A stretch of DNA of 35,258 nucleotides, from positions 1 through 35,258 of the forward strand of contig SMXC01000338.1 in NCBI GenBank assembly GCA_004356825.1, written 5' to 3'. This stretch comes from Caldithrix sp. GTDB taxonomy: Bacteria > Zhuqueibacterota > Zhuqueibacteria > Oceanimicrobiales > Oceanimicrobiaceae. The notes beneath the pieces were generated by a model that was not told where the DNA came from, made no database searches, and worked only from the letters and a program-made list of their open reading frames with translations. The position numbers and the translations under genes were made by a program. Below, piece after piece: positions 32,053 to 35,258 of the stretch. Position 1 is the stretch's first letter. Each line of letters begins with the position of its first letter.

Positions 32053-35000
32053 GTATGATTACTGACATTAAAAAAATCATCATTCTTGGCAGTTCGGCGC
32101 TGAAAATCGGCGAAGCCGGTGAGTTTGATTATTCCGGCAGCCAGGCCATTAAAGCTCTGAAAGAAGAAGGCATTCAAACTGTTTTGGTAAACCCAAACAT
32201 TGCCACGATTCAGACCTCCGAACATCTCGCGGACAACATTTACCTCCTTCCGGTCAATGCAGATTTTGTAGAAAAAATTATTGAAAAAGAAAGACCTGGC
32301 GGCGTCCTCCTTTCTTTCGGCGGGCAAACCGCACTCAATTGTGGCCTTGAATTAGCTAAAAATGGAGTATTTGAAAAGTATAAAGTCAAAGTACTGGGGA
32401 CGCCTCTTGAAGCCATTAAAAACACCGAAGACCGGGGACTATTTATCGATCGGCTTAACGAGATCAACATAAAAACTCCCCGTAGCGTCGCTGTTAATTC
32501 CAAAGAAGAGGCTTTGGAAAGCGCCAAAGAAATCGGCTATCCAGTGATGATTCGGATTGCATTTGCTCTGGGCGGCCTGGGTTCCGGTGTTTGCACTTCG
32601 GAGGATGAAGTGCGGGAACTAGCGGACAAAGCGTTTTCTTATACCAATCAAATTCTGGTTGAAGAGTATCTTGAAGGGTGGAAAGAAATCGAATACGAAG
32701 TCGTGCGCGATCTCCACGACAATTGCATCACGATTTGCAACATGGAGAATTTCGATCCTCTGGGAATTCATACTGGCGAGAGCATCGTGGTGGCGCCAAG
32801 TCAGACGTTAAATAACCATGAATACCATTGGCTGCGCGAGATTTCAATTAAGGTCATTCGTCATATCGGCATAATTGGTGAGTGTAATATTCAGTATGCT
32901 TTGGATCCTAAATCGGGAGACTACCGAGTTATCGAAGTCAATGCAAGGTTGTCACGGAGTTCGGCCCTGGCTTCCAAAGCAACCGGATATCCTCTGGCAT
33001 TTATTGCGGCTAAATTAGCACTTGGGCATAGTTTGGTCGAATTGAAAAATGCCATCACGCAGACCACAATGGCCTGCTTCGAGCCGGCACTTGACTATAT
33101 CGTCGTTAAAATTCCCCGGTGGGATCTTAAAAAATTTCGTCATGTCTCTCTCCAAATTGGCTCCTCAATGAAATCGGTTGGCGAAGTGATGGCAATCGGC
33201 CGTTCGTTTGAAGAGGCTTTACAGAAAGCTTTGCGCATGTTGGAGATTGGCGTGCATGGGCTGACCGGCAACGCTCATTTGAAATTTGATGATTTCAAAG
33301 AGGCGTTAAAAAACCCCACCGAAGAGCGTGTTTTTGCAGTGGTTCAGGCGCTGCAATCCGGTCATTCCATTGAAGATGTACATAAATTAACCCACATCGA
33401 TAAGTGGTTTCTTTACAAAATTCAGCATATTATTGACATTGAAAATTCCATTAGGGTTTATGAAAACGGTGTTTGTCCAAAAGGAACTTTGCTTGAAGCG
33501 AAGCAAACAGGGTTCTCCGATCAACAAATTGCTTCGATCTTAAATTGTGAAGAAGATGAAGTTCGCGGAATGCGTAAAAATTACGGGCTTGAGCCTTGCG
33601 TAAAACAAATCGATACGCTGGCCGCTGAATATCCTGCGAAAACAAATTACTTATATCTTACTTACAATGGCACTTCGAATGATGTTGAATTCAGGAATCA
33701 AAATACAGTTATCGTCCTGGGTTCCGGCGTTTACAGGATAGGCAGTTCTGTGGAGTTTGACTGGTGCTGTGTGAATGCGGTTTCGACACTTAGAAAAATG
33801 AAGTACCACACAATTGTGATTAATTGCAACCCCGAGACCGTTAGCACCGATTTTGATGAATGTGATCGCCTCTATTTCGATGAACTGAGCTTTGAAATCA
33901 TTCTTGATATTTATGAAAAAGAACAGCCGCTGGGAATCGTGATTGCAATGGGCGGTCAGGTTCCCAACAATTTGGCGGTCAAGTTTCAGCGGCACGGCTT
34001 GAAGATTTTAGGAACATCGGCTGAGAATATTGATCGAGCGGAAGATCGACATAAATTCTCATCTCTCCTCGATGTTCTCGAGATTGATCAACCGGAGTGG
34101 AAAGAACTGCTTACGCTCAAGGAAGCAAAGAAATTTGCCAACGAAGTCCAATACCCGATTCTTGTGCGTCCTTCTTATGTGTTAAGTGGTGCCGCAATGG
34201 GCGTCGCTTCTACAGATGAGGAATTGACAACGTTTTTAGAGAAAGCAGTGGAAATATCGATCGACAGCCCGGTGGTGATCAGCAAGTTTCTGGAAAATGC
34301 CAAGGAGATAGAGTTCGATGCTGTTGCCATGAATGGCGAAGTCATCGTAAGTGCGATTTCGGAGCACGTTGAAAACGCCGGCGTCCATTCCGGAGACGCC
34401 ACGCTGGTTTTGCCGCCACAGAGAACTTATCTTGAAACGATTCGCAAAATACGAAATATTTCAAGTGAAATAGCGCAGGCTTTGCAAATCACCGGACCGT
34501 TCAATATTCAATTCATTGCCAAAGCCAATTATGTTAAAGTTATCGAGTGTAATTTACGCGCCTCCAGAAGTTTTCCTTTTGTCTCCAAAGTGTGCAAAAT
34601 TAATTTTATCGAAATTGCCACAAAGGCATTGATGGGAAAAACCGCTGAGGTGCCCCCTAATTCTTTTATGGACCTCAATTACGTTGGCGTCAAAGCGCCG
34701 CAATTTTCTTTTACACGCCTGCTTGGCGCCGATCCGACTTTGGGCGTCGAAATGGCCTCGACCGGTGAAGTCGGATGTCTAGGCGATGATTTCGAGGAGG
34801 CGTTTCTGAAGGCGCTCATTTCGGTTGGCTTTAAATTTCCTTTGAAGAATATCTTGATCTCAACCGGCCCCCTGGAAAACAAAGCTGAATTTATTTCGAG
34901 CGCTAAACTTCTAAAAGAAGCGGGGGTGCAAATTTTCGCAACACGAGGCACATCCCGGTTTATGAAACAATACGATATTGAGACTAAAGTTCTGAATTGG

Positions 35001-35243
35001 CCACTGGAGAAGAAAAGCCCAAACGTTCTGGAATTTCTGAGCAACGGTGCGGTCGATCTGGTAATTAATATCCCCAAGAATTTTCAGGAAGAGGAATTGA
35101 CTAATGACTACATAATTCGCAGAAAAGCGGTCGATTTGGGTATTCCATTAATTACCAATCTTCAACTCGCAAAGAGATTTGTCGAAGCAATCTCAAGAAA
35201 ACAGTTTTCCGAGTTGCGAATTACCAGTTGGAATGAATACTAA
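32049..35243 (+). CDS. carB: Carbamoyl-phosphate synthase large subunit
   Basis: The 1064-residue cytosolic synthetase makes carbamoyl phosphate from bicarbonate, ammonia and two ATP. Two homologous ATP-grasp halves are present: the first begins IIILGSSALKIGEAGEFDYSG and the second (about residue 554 on) VIVLGSGVYRIGSSVEFDW. FGGQTALNCG, ALGGLGSG and IEVNARLSRSSALASKATG mark the first ATP-grasp, and RPSYVLSGAAMGV, GVHSGDATLVLPPQ and RASRSFPFVSKV the second. The last 130 or so residues form the MGS-like allosteric domain (ILISTGPLENKAEF, FATRGTS). Length is normal and the gene is complete, its stop at 35241-35243. The wording follows the Bacteroidota and eukaryotic CAD type more than the E. coli type. 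It starts in a four-base overlap with carA; ATG 32055 is a second possible start. Confidence 0.97.
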   Translation: MSMITDIKKIIILGSSALKIGEAGEFDYSGSQAIKALKEEGIQTVLVNPNIATIQTSEHLADNIYLLPVNADFVEKIIEKERPGGVLLSFGGQTALNCGLELAKNGVFEKYKVKVLGTPLEAIKNTEDRGLFIDRLNEINIKTPRSVAVNSKEEALESAKEIGYPVMIRIAFALGGLGSGVCTSEDEVRELADKAFSYTNQILVEEYLEGWKEIEYEVVRDLHDNCITICNMENFDPLGIHTGESIVVAPSQTLNNHEYHWLREISIKVIRHIGIIGECNIQYALDPKSGDYRVIEVNARLSRSSALASKATGYPLAFIAAKLALGHSLVELKNAITQTTMACFEPALDYIVVKIPRWDLKKFRHVSLQIGSSMKSVGEVMAIGRSFEEALQKALRMLEIGVHGLTGNAHLKFDDFKEALKNPTEERVFAVVQALQSGHSIEDVHKLTHIDKWFLYKIQHIIDIENSIRVYENGVCPKGTLLEAKQTGFSDQQIASILNCEEDEVRGMRKNYGLEPCVKQIDTLAAEYPAKTNYLYLTYNGTSNDVEFRNQNTVIVLGSGVYRIGSSVEFDWCCVNAVSTLRKMKYHTIVINCNPETVSTDFDECDRLYFDELSFEIILDIYEKEQPLGIVIAMGGQVPNNLAVKFQRHGLKILGTSAENIDRAEDRHKFSSLLDVLEIDQPEWKELLTLKEAKKFANEVQYPILVRPSYVLSGAAMGVASTDEELTTFLEKAVEISIDSPVVISKFLENAKEIEFDAVAMNGEVIVSAISEHVENAGVHSGDATLVLPPQRTYLETIRKIRNISSEIAQALQITGPFNIQFIAKANYVKVIECNLRASRSFPFVSKVCKINFIEIATKALMGKTAEVPPNSFMDLNYVGVKAPQFSFTRLLGADPTLGVEMASTGEVGCLGDDFEEAFLKALISVGFKFPLKNILISTGPLENKAEFISSAKLLKEAGVQIFATRGTSRFMKQYDIETKVLNWPLEKKSPNVLEFLSNGAVDLVINIPKNFQEEELTNDYIIRRKAVDLGIPLITNLQLAKRFVEAISRKQFSELRITSWNEY

Positions 35244-35258
35244 AAGTCATCTCCCTAA

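Noticed and set aside
1-35258. CRISPR arrays, tRNA or rRNA genes, insertion sequences, integrase or attachment sites
   Set aside because: I saw no regularly spaced repeats, cloverleaf-like sequence, conserved rRNA segment or transposase/integrase coding frame anywhere in the window.

Overview
The window is a bacterial chromosome segment of moderate to low G+C. It holds a long, one-directional surface-glycan (exopolysaccharide, O-antigen or glycan-modification) locus, followed by the pyrimidine/arginine housekeeping pair carA-carB. Every gene I support is on the + strand, and many start codons touch or overlap the preceding stop. I see no rRNA, tRNA, CRISPR array, transposase or phage gene. 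The CarA and CarB sequences look like the Bacteroidota/eukaryotic CAD type of carbamoyl-phosphate synthase rather than the E. coli type. With the gene content, this suggests an uncultured lineage of, or near, the FCB group (KSB1- or Marinimicrobia-like). That placement is an inference from remembered families, not a database result.

Layout. 1-3639: the end of a family-2 glycosyltransferase, a fused sugar-nucleotide enzyme (extended SDR plus Gfo/Idh/MocA oxidoreductase) and a flippase-like LPG_synthase_TM membrane protein. 3640-4040: AT-rich gap with a candidate promoter and interleaved inverted repeats. 4041-7552: two exported TIM-barrel glycoside-hydrolase-like proteins and a membrane-anchored alpha/beta hydrolase. 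7553-7873: gap. 7874-17165: a YdjM-like membrane hydrolase, four polyprenyl-phosphate-glycosyltransferase-like GT2 proteins (one without its DxD motif), a DUF1972-type GT4, a DUF2304 protein, a GT39/ArnT-like membrane glycosyltransferase, a methyltransferase and an FrhB/FdhB-type iron-sulfur protein. 17330-28243: a second flippase-like protein, a UDP-sugar 4-epimerase-like SDR, a second GT39-like enzyme, an O-antigen ligase/polymerase-like protein, a GT2, a Wzx-like flippase and three GT4 enzymes. 28243-29967: a third exported glycoside-hydrolase-like protein with a golvesin-type C-terminal domain. 30008-30773: two small membrane proteins I do not recognise. A hairpin terminator (about 30880-30911) and an extended -10 promoter (30935-30963) then separate this locus from carA-carB (30994-35243).

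How the parts may work together (inference). Epimerase and dehydrogenase domains would supply sugar nucleotides. GT2 and GT4 enzymes would build a lipid-linked repeat, Wzx would flip it and the Wzy/WaaL-like protein would polymerise or ligate it. The DPM1-like GT2 enzymes would make polyprenyl-phosphate sugars for the two GT39 enzymes to use outside the membrane. The initiating phosphoglycosyltransferase and the Wza/Wzc export parts are not in the window, so the locus probably continues to the left.

The most unusual observation is a short C-terminal tail shared by the three exported glycoside-hydrolase-like proteins, of the form D-x-x-(P/A)-P-x-x-P-x-(N/G)-(V/I)-K-(V/I)-x(2-4)-N-stop. The proteins are otherwise unlike one another and are up to 24 kb apart, and the DNA of the tails differs while the peptide pattern is kept. 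It resembles the first strand of a fibronectin type III domain cut off at the same point each time, and could be a sorting, anchoring or docking signal.
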